Origin: Constrictibacter sp. MBR-5 | Lineage (GTDB): Bacteria; Pseudomonadota; Alphaproteobacteria; JAJUGE01 | DNA length: 64,000 nt | Direction of reading: 5' to 3' | Assembly: GCF_040549485.1 (NCBI RefSeq) | Contig: NZ_JBEPTK010000017.1 | Location: 20,489-84,488 of the forward strand | Shown: positions 53,404-62,075 of the stretch, piece by piece | Layout: every line of letters starts with the position of its first letter | How positions within the stretch are numbered: position 1 is the first letter of the stretch | Position numbers and translations under genes: made by a program | The notes under the pieces: model-generated | Seen by the model: only the letters and a program-made list of their open reading frames with translations | What the model was told of the DNA's origin: nothing | Databases searched by the model: none

Positions 53404-54825
53404 TCAGAATTGCGCGCGCAGGGTGAGTTCGACGAAGTCGACGCTCTCGGATCGGCCCGTCTGCCGGATGAAGGCGCCCGGGATGAAGTGGGCGTAGATG
53501 GCGGTGGCACTGAGGTCGGCGGCGATCTGCCAGGTGGCGTTGAAGGACAGTTCCGTGCCGACGTGGCGCGCGTCGCTGCCGGTGCCGGCGCGTAGCAGGC
53601 CGCCGCCCGGCCCGTAGATCCCGTCGTCGCGCTGCAGGCGCCAGTAGAAATCGACGTCCAGGGTCAGCGACAGACCGTCGGCCGGCTCCACCGTCACGCC
53701 GGGATGCAGGTTGAAGAAATTGCGCGGGCCGAGCAGCGCCAGTTCGGAGAAGTAGTTGCCGCGCGGGAAGAGCGGATTGAACGTGCCGAGGTCGCTGTCG
53801 TCCGGGTCGTCGTCGCCGCTGGCGACATTGGCCGAGAGCCCGAAGCGCGGCGTCCAGGGCAGGTCGCGCCAGGTGTGGCCGGTGTCGGAGGCGACGCTCC
53901 ATGCCGCGATGTCGCCGGATCCGAAGCTGCCGAACTGGTAGATGAACTCCCAGTTCCAGTCCCAGCCGGACTGCGCGCCCCACAGGCGGGTGCCGACGGT
54001 ATGGCGCCGCTCGCGCGCCGTGCCCTGAGCGAAGCTGCCGGCGTCGTTCGCATAGCCGAGATAATAGAGGTCGAGCGACGTTCCGGCCGGGAGCCATCCG
54101 GGTTGCGTGTCCACCGCGTAGACGCCCCACAAGGCCTGGTCGTGGTCGATGCCGTCGTCGAACCGGCCCGGATCGATCCGCGCCGGACGCACGGCGAGGG
54201 CGTCGACCCGCCAGTCGTCGAACGACAGCCGCGCCCGGCCGCCGTCGAACTTGCGCCGTACGTTCGGCCCCTCGCGCACGTCGACCAGCCGCGCCGAGCC
54301 GTAGCGCAGTTCCTGCCGGCCGAGCCGCAGCGTGACGTCGCCGCCGGTGCCGGCCGGTGCGGAGAGATCGACGAAGGCCTGCTGGACGTCGAGCCGGTTT
54401 TCGTCGACGGGACCGGGCGGGCCGGCGCGGCCGTCTTCCAGGGCGCTGTAGATCTGGCCGAACAGGCGCAGGTGCGGTCCCAGGTGCAGGTCGCCGTGCA
54501 GCACGTAGCGCTGCAGGAACACGCCGTCCCGGTCCTGGAGGTCGTCACCCCAGGCGGGGTCGCGGGTGTACTCGTAGCGCTCGCGGACCTCGCCGCCGAG
54601 CGACAGCCACGCCACGCCGTCGCCGCTCAGCGGAATGCATTTGAGCGCGTCGTACCAGCGGGTCCGCGCAGCGGGATCGCAGAGCGCCGACCAGTCCTCG
54701 TCCTGGCGCAGCGGGGCGAAGTCCGGCCGCGCGGTCTCCGCGAGGGCGGCGGACGCGACCGAGGCCAGGAGCATGGCGGAGGCCAGCAGCCGCAGCGGGG
54801 TCGGCCCGGGGGACGCGTCCGGCAT
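53404..54825 (-). CDS. Alginate-export-type outer-membrane porin
   Basis: 473 residues with a clear signal peptide (RLLASAMLLASVASAALA) and alternating amphipathic strands ending in a C-terminal Phe (VDFVELTLRAQF), as required for outer-membrane insertion. AWLSLGGEVRERYEYTRDPA, YVLHGDLHLGPHLRLFGQIY and LRLGRQELRYGSARLVD are typical of the alginate_exp (PF13372) family. Despite the name, many members take up organic acids or aromatics. Last gene of the long minus-strand operon. Confidence 0.85.
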   Translation of the reverse strand: MPDASPGPTPLRLLASAMLLASVASAALAETARPDFAPLRQDEDWSALCDPAARTRWYDALKCIPLSGDGVAWLSLGGEVRERYEYTRDPAWGDDLQDRDGVFLQRYVLHGDLHLGPHLRLFGQIYSALEDGRAGPPGPVDENRLDVQQAFVDLSAPAGTGGDVTLRLGRQELRYGSARLVDVREGPNVRRKFDGGRARLSFDDWRVDALAVRPARIDPGRFDDGIDHDQALWGVYAVDTQPGWLPAGTSLDLYYLGYANDAGSFAQGTARERRHTVGTRLWGAQSGWDWNWEFIYQFGSFGSGDIAAWSVASDTGHTWRDLPWTPRFGLSANVASGDDDPDDSDLGTFNPLFPRGNYFSELALLGPRNFFNLHPGVTVEPADGLSLTLDVDFYWRLQRDDGIYGPGGGLLRAGTGSDARHVGTELSFNATWQIAADLSATAIYAHFIPGAFIRQTGRSESVDFVELTLRAQF

Positions 54826-54828
54826 CGC

Positions 54829-55227
54829 TCACCCCCGCCGGCCGTCGAGGCCGAAGCGGCCGCTGCCGGCAGCGATCAGCGCCAGGAAGCCGCCGACGAT
54901 CGCCAGATGCTCCAGGCTGACGGTCAGCTGCTGCTGGAAGGCGGCACCTTCCAACCCGAAGGGCCAGTGTGCGAGCAGGGTCGCCGCGACGGTGAACAGA
55001 AGCAGGAGCGCCGCACCGAGCCGCATCCGCAGTCCGAGAAGAACGCTCGCTGCACCCGCGACCTGGACCAGGATGGTTGCCGCCATCGCCACCGCGGGCA
55101 GCGGCAGGCCGAGCGCCGCGGCCTCGCCGACGGCGCCGCTCCAGTGCGCGAGCTTGTCGAGCCCGCTGTAGAGGAACACCGTGCCCAGGCCGATGCGCGC
55201 CAGGAGCAGCAGGACGTCGCGGTTCAT
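54829..55227 (-). CDS. DoxX-family membrane protein
   Basis: 132 residues with four membrane helices: LLARIGLGTVFLYSGLDKLA, MAATILVQVAGAASVLLGL, LLLLFTVAATLLAHWPF and LAIVGGFLALIAAGSG. The first helix has the DoxX signature. Its start overlaps the XapX stop (ATGA) and it ends 3 bases before the porin start. DoxX relatives act with quinones or redox partners; the substrate here is unknown. Confidence 0.8.
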   Translation of the reverse strand: MNRDVLLLLARIGLGTVFLYSGLDKLAHWSGAVGEAAALGLPLPAVAMAATILVQVAGAASVLLGLRMRLGAALLLLFTVAATLLAHWPFGLEGAAFQQQLTVSLEHLAIVGGFLALIAAGSGRFGLDGRRG

Positions 55228-55421
55228 CGCATGGCCTCCACCCGGAGCGTCGGCGCGGTCCATCGGTCGAGCGCGAGGTCCGTCCCGCGGAAGCCCAGGG
55301 TCATCGCCACCACGAGCAGCGCGCCCACCAGCTTGGGCGGTGCCGGCAGGGGCACGTCGAACCAGCGGCAGCCGCCGCCGATCGCGAGCCCCAGGACGAT
55401 CCCGACGAGGGCGGCGGTCAT
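55224..55421 (-). CDS. XapX-domain (DUF1427) membrane protein, copy 2
   Basis: 65 residues with two membrane helices and the family core AGGGCRWFDVPLPAPP-like (here GGGCRWFDVPLPAPPKLVGA then LLVVAMTLGF). It overlaps both neighbours by 4 bases. Adjacent to a second XapX gene, so a tandem duplication. Confidence 0.75.
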   Translation of the reverse strand: MTAALVGIVLGLAIGGGCRWFDVPLPAPPKLVGALLVVAMTLGFRGTDLALDRWTAPTLRVEAMR

Positions 55422-55642
55422 CGGCCGGCGCCTTTCGCCGTCTCACCGGTCGGGCCGCCGCAGAGGTGGCGGGAGTGCGCGGCGCGATGCGCGGCAACAC
55501 GGTCGACCAGGATGTAGCCGCAGGTCATCGCGAGCACGAGCAGCGCGCCGACCAGGGCCGGCGGCGCCGGCAGGGGGATGCCGGCAAGGCGGCAGACGAT
55601 CCCGATACAGGCGCCGAGCAGCAGTCCGATGACGATCTTCAT
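55418..55642 (-). CDS. XapX-domain (DUF1427) membrane protein, copy 1
   Basis: 74 residues: GLLLGACIGIVCRLAGIPLP then APPALVGALLVLAMTCGYIL, two membrane helices with the conserved CRLxxIPxPAPPxLVGxL core. The C-terminal 20 residues are basic and soluble. XapX was named beside xanthosine permease genes; function is unproven. It starts 20 bases after the MFS stop. Confidence 0.75.
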   Translation of the reverse strand: MKIVIGLLLGACIGIVCRLAGIPLPAPPALVGALLVLAMTCGYILVDRVAAHRAAHSRHLCGGPTGETAKGAGR

Positions 55643-55662
55643 GGCTGAACTCCCTCTCGCCG

Positions 55663-57291
55663 TCAGCCGCGGACGGGGGCGACGAAGTGGCGGACGACCG
55701 GCCGGTCGGGGGCGATGTGGAAGGCGTGCGCCACCGCCTGCAGGTCGGCGTCGCTGCGCGTGACGCGCTCGTGCTGGCGCTGGTGCTCCAGCCAGGAGCC
55801 GACGAGGAAATATTCGAGGTAGCGGCCGGGCTCGGTCGTGTCCTCGAACAGGCCCCAGGCATGGGCACCGTCGCGCCGCCGTTCGCCCTCGAGCGCGTCC
55901 ATCGCGGCGACGAAGGCGGCCGCACCGGCGGGCTCGATCCGGTATTCCACGGTGACCAGCACCGGCCCGCGATCGTGCGTGACGCTCTCGTCGACCACGG
56001 GTGCCGGCCAATGCGCCGACGGCGCATGGTCGAGCGTCTCGCCCTGCCCGAGCTTCCAGCGGAAGGTCAGCGGGATGGCGGCGACCGCACCGGCCGCCGC
56101 GATCAGCAGGGCGGCCGGGATGCCGAGATGCGCCGCCGCCTGTCCCCAGACGAGGCTGCCGGCGCTCATCGCGCCGAAGAAGACGGTGACGAAGACCGAC
56201 AGGCCCCGCGCCCTGACCCAGTCCGGCAGCGCGGTCTGCGCCGAGACGTTCAGGCTGGAGAGGACGGCGATCCAGGAGGCGCCGGCGACGAGGCTGACGG
56301 CCCCGGCGGCATAAGGATCGCGCACCAGGGCGAAGACGAGGAGCGTCGCCGCCGTGCCCAGCGTACCGGTCGCCACCAGGCGGTCGGGACCCAGGATGGC
56401 GTTCAGGCGCGGCAGCAGCACCGCCCCCGACACCGCACCGGCGCCGACGCAGCCGAGCAGCACGCCGTAGAGCATCGGGCCGCCGCCGAGCAGGTCGCGG
56501 GCGATCAGCGGCAGCATCGCCCAGTAGGCGCTGGCGAACAGGAAGAAGGCGACGGCGCGGACCAGCGTCGCCCGCATCGGTCCGCTGGCGCGCACATAGC
56601 GCAGCCCGGCGCGCAGGGCGCCGACGAACCGTTCCGGCGGCAGCGTACGCGCGGCCGCGGCGGGCAGATGCCACCAGATCAGCGCCGCGACGACCACGAC
56701 GAAGGAGAGCGTGTTCAGGAAGAACGGCGCCCAGATGCCAACCACCGCGATGACGACGCCGGCGAGCGCCGGACCGATGGCGCGCGAGACGTTGATGCCG
56801 ACGGAGTTGAGGGCGACCGCCGGGCGCAGGTCGCGACGCTCGACCAGCTTCGGCACGATCGCCTGCCATGCCGGCGCTACGAAGGCGGCGCAGGTGCCCA
56901 TGACGAAGGTGAAGCAGAGCAGCGTCAGCGGCGTGATCCAGCCCGCAAGCACCAGGAGGCCGAGCGTGCCGGCGGCGACGATCATCACCGCCTGCACGGC
57001 GATCAGCAGCCGCCGCCGGTCGACGATGTCGGCGAGCGCCCCTGCCGGCAGCGAGAAGAGGAAGACCGGCAGGGTCGTCGCGGTCTGGACCAGCGCCACC
57101 ATGAACGGCGACGGGCTGAGCGACGTCATCAGCCAGCCGGCGGCGACGTCGTGCATCCAGGTGCCGATGTTGGAGATCACCGTCGCCGTCCACAGGACGG
57201 CAAAGGCGGGGTAGCGGAAGGGTGCCAGGGCGCCGGTGGTCGCGCCGGTCGCCGCACCGTCTGCCGCCGCGGGCTTCGCGCTCTCGTCCAT
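55663..57291 (-). CDS. MFS transporter with C-terminal monooxygenase-like domain
   Basis: 542 residues. The first 410 form a 12-helix MFS of the MFS_3 (enterobactin-exporter-like) type, with SNIGTWMHDVAAGWLMTSLS and VALVQTATTLPVFLFSLPAG then ALADIVDRRRLLI as motif A. After helix 12 come about 110 residues of antibiotic-biosynthesis-monooxygenase-like fold (VLVTVEYRIEPAGAAAFVAA, MDALEGERRRDGAHAWGLFE, EYFLVGSWLEHQRQHERVTR). The fusion is a known but uncommon arrangement. Probably exports or protects against a small metabolite made or taken up by the operon. Confidence 0.85.
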   Translation of the reverse strand: MDESAKPAAADGAATGATTGALAPFRYPAFAVLWTATVISNIGTWMHDVAAGWLMTSLSPSPFMVALVQTATTLPVFLFSLPAGALADIVDRRRLLIAVQAVMIVAAGTLGLLVLAGWITPLTLLCFTFVMGTCAAFVAPAWQAIVPKLVERRDLRPAVALNSVGINVSRAIGPALAGVVIAVVGIWAPFFLNTLSFVVVVAALIWWHLPAAAARTLPPERFVGALRAGLRYVRASGPMRATLVRAVAFFLFASAYWAMLPLIARDLLGGGPMLYGVLLGCVGAGAVSGAVLLPRLNAILGPDRLVATGTLGTAATLLVFALVRDPYAAGAVSLVAGASWIAVLSSLNVSAQTALPDWVRARGLSVFVTVFFGAMSAGSLVWGQAAAHLGIPAALLIAAAGAVAAIPLTFRWKLGQGETLDHAPSAHWPAPVVDESVTHDRGPVLVTVEYRIEPAGAAAFVAAMDALEGERRRDGAHAWGLFEDTTEPGRYLEYFLVGSWLEHQRQHERVTRSDADLQAVAHAFHIAPDRPVVRHFVAPVRG

Positions 57292-57302
57292 GTGCGCCGC
57301 CG

Positions 57303-59270
57303 CTAGCCGGCCATGAAGCAGGAGCAGCCGAGCGCGCCCCAGAAGGCGCCCTTGTCGTCGACGGGCAGCGGCGTGGTCCAGGCGATCTGGTGGGCGTGGC
57401 CGTGCAGCCCGCAGCCGGATCCGCAGCCGTCATGGCAGGCGCGCGCATGGCGAGACGGTCCGCTGTCGCCCGCACCCCGTGTCCAGTGGCCGCCGAACAG
57501 GCCGACAGGCGACCAGTCCGGGCTGGGCGGCGGCAGCGGCGGCGCCAGATCCCGGAAGTCGCCTGCCCCGTGGACCGGCCGGCCGCCGACGATGGTCAGC
57601 ACGGAGACGATGTCCTTGATCGCCTCCTCGGGCACGGCGAAGTAGTCGTCGGACAGGACGGCGACGTCAGCGTAGCGGCCGGCCTGCAGCGTCCCCTTCA
57701 CGTCCTGCTCGCCCGAAAACCAAGCCGAGCCCGCGGTCCAGAGACGCAGCGCCTCGGTCCGGTCGACGCGGTTGCGCTCCGGGTAGAGGCGCATGCCGCC
57801 CAGCGTCCTGCCGCTGCTCAGCCAGTAGAGCGAGACCCACGGGTTGTAGGAGGCGACGCGCGTCGCGTCGGTGCCGGCGCCGACCGGCAGGCCGGCGGCC
57901 AGCATCTTCGCCACCGGCGGCGTCGCCTCGGCCGCCGCCGCGCCGTACCGGTCGACGAAATACTCGCCCTGGAAGGCCATCCGGTGCTGGACGGCGACGC
58001 CGCCGCCGAGCGCGGCGACACGGTCGATGTTGCGGTCCGAGATCGTCTCGGCATGGTCGATGATGAAGCGGGTCTGGAACGGCTGGCGTCCGTTCACCCG
58101 CTCGAACACCGACAGGAAGCGGTCGATGCTCTCGTCGTAGGTCGCGTGGATGCGGAACGGCCACCTGTTTCCCACCAGCAGTTCGACGATCGGCTCGAGT
58201 TCCGATTCCATCACCGGCGCCAGCTCCGGCCGCGGTTCCAGGAAGTTCTCGAAGTCGGCCGCCGACCAGGTGAGGTTCTCGCCGGCCCCGTTCATGCGCA
58301 GGTACCCGCCGCCGGCCCCCGGCTCGGTCATGGCGATCCAGCGCTCGTAGTCGGCGAGCTCGCTGCCGGCCTTCTGGGCGAACAGGTTGTAGGCGACCCG
58401 CACCGTCATCTCGCCGGCATCGTCGAGCTGCTGGATGACGCGATAGTCGTCGGGATAGTTCTGCCCGCCGCCGCCCGCGTCGATCACCGACGTGATGCCC
58501 AGGCGGTTCAGTTCGCGCATGAAATGGCGGGTCGAGTTCGCCTGCTGCTCGACCGGCAGCGTCGGTCCCCGCGCCAGGGTCGAGTAGAGGATCAGCGCCG
58601 ACGGCCTGGCGATCAGCAGACCGGTCGGCATGCCGTGCGCGTCGCGCTCGATCAGGCCGCCCGGCGGGTTGGGCGTATCCTTGCCGAAGCCCAGCACGTC
58701 GAGCGCGGCCTTGTTCAGCAGCGCCCGGCCGTAAAGGTGGAGAATGAAGACGGGGGTGTCGGGTGCGGCCGCGTTGATCTCGTCCAGGGTCGGCATGCGC
58801 CGCTCGGCGAACTGGAATTCCGACCAGCCGCCCACGACCCGCACCCATTGCGGTGCCGGCGTCCGTTCCGCCTGGGTCTTCAGCATCCGCAGCGCGTCGG
58901 CCAGGGACGGCACGCCCTCCCAGCGCAGCTCCATATTGTAGTAGAGCCCGCCGCGGATCAGGTGGGTGTGGCTGTCGTTGAGACCCGGCACGGCGCGGCG
59001 GCCCTTCAGGTCGACGACCCGCGTGGCCGGACCGGCCAGCGGCATGATCTCCGCGGCCGGGCCGACGGCGAGGATGCGGCCCCCGGCGATCGCCAGCGCC
59101 TCCACTTCGGGATTGGCGCGGTCGAGCGTGGTGATGCGGCCATTGGTCAGGATCAGGTCGGCTTCGGTCATCGCGGCTCCTTCGGCGCGCCGGAAGACAG
59201 TTCCGGCGCCGGCACCGACCAGTGCGGCGGCGGCGACGGATTTGAGGAGGGTGCGGCGGCTCGGCTGCAT
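57303..59270 (-). CDS. Tat-exported amidohydrolase (YtcJ-like) with Cys-rich tail
   Basis: 655 residues. The start has a twin-arginine signal (SRRTLLKSVAAAALVGAGAG). The amidohydrolase family 3 body includes the metal-binding DSHTHLIRGG (about 100), IHATYDESIDRF and FIIDHAETISDRNIDRVAAL near the centre, and GAGTDATRVASYNPWVSLY. The last 50 residues contain a Cys/His-rich segment (ARACHDGCGSGCGLHGHAHQ, then GCSCFMAG) not part of the usual fold, possibly a metal site. Substrates of YtcJ-like enzymes are mostly unknown. The upstream open frame is not part of this gene. Confidence 0.85.
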   Translation of the reverse strand: MQPSRRTLLKSVAAAALVGAGAGTVFRRAEGAAMTEADLILTNGRITTLDRANPEVEALAIAGGRILAVGPAAEIMPLAGPATRVVDLKGRRAVPGLNDSHTHLIRGGLYYNMELRWEGVPSLADALRMLKTQAERTPAPQWVRVVGGWSEFQFAERRMPTLDEINAAAPDTPVFILHLYGRALLNKAALDVLGFGKDTPNPPGGLIERDAHGMPTGLLIARPSALILYSTLARGPTLPVEQQANSTRHFMRELNRLGITSVIDAGGGGQNYPDDYRVIQQLDDAGEMTVRVAYNLFAQKAGSELADYERWIAMTEPGAGGGYLRMNGAGENLTWSAADFENFLEPRPELAPVMESELEPIVELLVGNRWPFRIHATYDESIDRFLSVFERVNGRQPFQTRFIIDHAETISDRNIDRVAALGGGVAVQHRMAFQGEYFVDRYGAAAAEATPPVAKMLAAGLPVGAGTDATRVASYNPWVSLYWLSSGRTLGGMRLYPERNRVDRTEALRLWTAGSAWFSGEQDVKGTLQAGRYADVAVLSDDYFAVPEEAIKDIVSVLTIVGGRPVHGAGDFRDLAPPLPPPSPDWSPVGLFGGHWTRGAGDSGPSRHARACHDGCGSGCGLHGHAHQIAWTTPLPVDDKGAFWGALGCSCFMAG

Positions 59271-59335
59271 GGCGGGTCCTCCAGGCGGCGGGCCGGAGCC
59301 GCGCCCGTAAGACGGGGCGGCTCCGGCCCGCGCGG

Positions 59336-60022
59336 TCAGCCGGCGTGAACCGGCGCCAACGCCTCGTGCTGCTGGGCGGTGCGCTGCGGCGCCTTGTGGA
59401 CCATGGTGTAGGCGTAATCGACGCCCATGCCGTAGGCGCCGGAATGCTCGCGGACCACTGCCATCACCGCGTCGTAGGTCTCGCGACGGGCCCAGTCGCG
59501 CTGCCACTCCAGGAGCACCTGCTGCCAGGTGACCGGCACCACGCCGGCCTGGATCATGCGCTGCATCGCATAGTCGTGCGCTTCCTTCGACGTGCCGCCC
59601 GACGCGTCGGCGACCATGTAGATCTCGTAGCCGCCCTCCAGCATCGCGCCGAAGGCGAAGGTGTTGTTGCAGACCTCGGTCCACAGGCCGGCGCAGACGA
59701 TCTTCCTGCGGCCGTTGGCGGCGAGGGAGTCGCGCACCTTCTGGTCGTCCCAGGAGTTCATCGAGGTGCGCTCGAGCAGCTTCTTGCCCGGGAACACGTC
59801 GAGCAGTTCCGGGTAGGTGTAGCCGGAGAAGCTCTCGCTCTCGACGGTCGTGATGGTCACCGGGATGTCGAAGATCTTGGCCGACTTCGCCAGTGCCACG
59901 GTGTTGTTCTTCAGCACCTGCCGGTCGATCGACTGCACGCCGAACGCCATCTGCGGCTGGTGGTCGATGAAGATCACCTGGCAGTTCTGCGGGGTGAGCT
60001 GTTCGAGCTTGGGATCGGTCAT
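59336..60022 (-). CDS. Isochorismatase-like cysteine hydrolase (YcaC type)
   Basis: 228 residues. IFIDHQPQMAFGVQSID (catalytic Asp), KKLLERTSMNSWDD, KIVCAGLWTEVCNN (nucleophilic Cys, preceded by the cis-peptide region) and GGTSKEAHDYAMQRMIQAG follow the YcaC-like branch. Such enzymes hydrolyse amides or imides. It lies between the amidohydrolase and the alpha/beta hydrolase in one operon. Confidence 0.88.
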   Translation of the reverse strand: MTDPKLEQLTPQNCQVIFIDHQPQMAFGVQSIDRQVLKNNTVALAKSAKIFDIPVTITTVESESFSGYTYPELLDVFPGKKLLERTSMNSWDDQKVRDSLAANGRRKIVCAGLWTEVCNNTFAFGAMLEGGYEIYMVADASGGTSKEAHDYAMQRMIQAGVVPVTWQQVLLEWQRDWARRETYDAVMAVVREHSGAYGMGVDYAYTMVHKAPQRTAQQHEALAPVHAG

Positions 60023-60057
60023 CGCTTGTCTCCGGGTCGTGTCCGAAAGGACGGGGA

Positions 60058-60879
60058 TCAGGCCTGGATGAAGGCCAACAGGTCCGCGTTGAGCTGGTCG
60101 CGGTGGGTTTCGGCGAGGGCATGGGAGGCGCCCGGATAGACCTTCAGCGTGGCGTCCTTCACCAGCTTGACGGTCTCGTGGGCGGAGGCCGCGATCGGCA
60201 CGATCTGATCGTCGTCGCCGTGCACGATGAGCGTCGGCACGTCGAACTTCTTCAGATCTTCGGTGAAGTCGGTCGCCGAGAAGGCCTCGATACAGTCGTA
60301 GACGTTCTTGAAGCCGGCCTGCATGCCCTGCAGCCAGAAGGAATCGCGCATGCCCTGCGAGATCTTCGCGTCGGGCCGGTTCGCGCCGTAGAAGGGCGTC
60401 GTCAGGTCCTTGAAGAACTGCGAGCGGTCGGCGAGCACCGCGGCGCGGATGCCGTCGAACACGTCCATGGGCAGGCCGCCGGGATAGGCGTCGGTCTTCA
60501 GCATGATCGGCGGCACGGCGCCGATCAGCACGGCCTTGGCGACGCGGCCGGTGCCGTGCCGGCCGATGTAGCGCGCGACCTCGCCGCCACCGGTGGAATG
60601 GCCGACATGGACGGCGTCCTTCAGGTCGAGCGCCGCCGTCAGCGCCGCCAGGTCGTCGGCGTAGGTGTCCATGTCGTTGCCGTTCCAGGGCTGGCTCGAC
60701 CGGCCATGACCGCGACGGTCGTGGGCGATCACGCGGTAGCCCTTCGACCCCAGGAACAGCATCTGGCTGTCCCAGGCGTCGGCTGTCAGCGGCCAGCCGT
60801 GGCTGAAGACGACCGGCTGGCCGGTGCCCCAGTCCTTGTAATAGATCTCGGTTCCGTCCTGCGTGATGATGGTCGCCAT
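60058..60879 (-). CDS. Alpha/beta hydrolase (non-heme chloroperoxidase-like)
   Basis: 273 residues from [20 protein letters not shown], with GGAGAG just upstream of the ATG. The oxyanion loop FSHGWPL, nucleophile elbow GHSTGGGE (Ser about 96), Asp in [10 protein letters not shown] and His in PGASHALAE give the catalytic triad of non-heme haloperoxidase/esterase relatives. The reading frame is open upstream into a receiver domain without a stop (see next feature). Confidence 0.9.
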   Translation of the reverse strand: MATIITQDGTEIYYKDWGTGQPVVFSHGWPLTADAWDSQMLFLGSKGYRVIAHDRRGHGRSSQPWNGNDMDTYADDLAALTAALDLKDAVHVGHSTGGGEVARYIGRHGTGRVAKAVLIGAVPPIMLKTDAYPGGLPMDVFDGIRAAVLADRSQFFKDLTTPFYGANRPDAKISQGMRDSFWLQGMQAGFKNVYDCIEAFSATDFTEDLKKFDVPTLIVHGDDDQIVPIAASAHETVKLVKDATLKVYPGASHALAETHRDQLNADLLAFIQA

Positions 60880-61371
60880 GTGCCTCTCTCCTCGTCTTGG
60901 CTTCGGGCCGGTGCCGCGCATGCCGCGCGCGCGCCGGGCAAGGGCCGCCTCTATGCCGGCGGCCAGCGCATCCGGCCGCAGCGGCTTGGTCAAAAAGCAG
61001 TCCACGCCGGCATCCTGCGCCCGCCGCCGTGTCATCTCGTCGGGGTAGGCGGTCATCAGGATCGTGGGCAGCGGGATTCCGTCCGCCGCCAGCCGGCGGT
61101 GCAGTTCCAACCCGGTCATCCGCGGCATCTGCATGTCCACGATCAGGCAGAGTACCTCGGCCGCGGTGCCGGACTGCAGGAAGGCTTCCGGATCGGAATA
61201 GGGTGCCACCGCGAAGCCCAGGGCCCGCACCAGCCCGGCGATCGCCGCGAGCGCCGACCCGTCGTCGTCGACGATCGCAATGACGCTGCCGGCCGTGTCC
61301 GCCTCCCCTCGCCATATCCCGGCACGTCGCCGGCAGCACGGAGGATCGCCGTCGCGGCGGTATCGCCGCAA
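60880..61371 (-). CDS. Receiver (REC) domain in frame with the hydrolase
   Basis: About 164 codons. A REC domain (about 30-145) has [15 protein letters not shown], phosphoacceptor Asp in [13 protein letters not shown], Thr in ILMTAYPDE and Lys in [10 protein letters not shown]. No stop separates it from the hydrolase, so the frame can give a 437-residue REC-hydrolase fusion from a TTG start. The good ribosome site before the hydrolase ATG allows separate translation too. REC domains normally receive phosphate from histidine kinases; one is encoded 2 kb upstream. Confidence 0.7.
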
Positions 61372-61439
61372 TCAGACGATGGTATCGGAGAACCAATCCA
61401 TGGACGGGGCGCGGACGGGCCGGATCAGGACTGGCCGGA

Positions 61440-62075
61440 TCAGGACCGGCGATCCTCCGCCAGCCGGTCCACGATCCGCACGAGGTCCGGCAGGGTCTCC
61501 GCCTGCATCTTGCGCATCACCTGGGCGCGGTGCGCCTTCACGGTGATCTCGCTGAGGCCGAGGGCGGCGGCGATCTGCTTGTTCAGCCGCCCGGCGGCGA
61601 CCATCATCATGACCTCGCGCTCCCGCGGCGAAAGACCGGCGACGCGTTCGGCCAGGACGGCACGCGCCGTCGCCGCGGCACGCCGTGACGCGTCGATGGC
61701 GAGCGCGCGGTGGACGGCGTCTAGAAGATCCTGGTCGCGGAACGGCTTGGCGAGGAACTCGACGGCGCCCGCCTTCATCGCGGCCACGGACATCGGGATG
61801 TCGCCGTGACCGGTGATGAAGACGATCGGCCGCTCGTGGCCGTCGCGCGCCAGTTCGCGCTGGAACTCCAGTCCGCTGCGGCCGGGCAGCCGCACGTCGA
61901 GGATCAGGCAGCCGGGTTCGCCGCAGAGGCCGGCATCGACGAAGGCCTGGACCGAGGCGAAGGCGCGGGCGGCGAGGTCGACCGAGCGCATCAGGCCGAG
62001 CAGGGAGTCCCGCACCGAGGCGTCGTCGTCGACGATGAAGACGGTGGAGACCGCCGCGGGCGTCGCGCCGTCCAT
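61440..62075 (-). CDS. FixJ-type response regulator
   Basis: 211 residues: receiver domain (FIVDDDASVRDSLLGLMRS, phosphoacceptor Asp in CLILDVRLPGRSGLEF, Lys in EFLAKPFRDQD) and LuxR-type HTH (GLSPREREVMMMVAAGRLNK then QIAAALGLSEITVKAHRAQV). The start overlaps the kinase stop (ATGA), a cognate pair. It probably activates the operon that follows on the same strand. Confidence 0.93.
   Translation of the reverse strand: MDGATPAAVSTVFIVDDDASVRDSLLGLMRSVDLAARAFASVQAFVDAGLCGEPGCLILDVRLPGRSGLEFQRELARDGHERPIVFITGHGDIPMSVAAMKAGAVEFLAKPFRDQDLLDAVHRALAIDASRRAAATARAVLAERVAGLSPREREVMMMVAAGRLNKQIAAALGLSEITVKAHRAQVMRKMQAETLPDLVRIVDRLAEDRRS

Noticed and set aside
57222..59348. A 708-codon open frame on the plus strand opposite the amidohydrolase
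   Set aside because: Antisense to a gene with Tat signal and metal motifs; composition is that of shadow frames.
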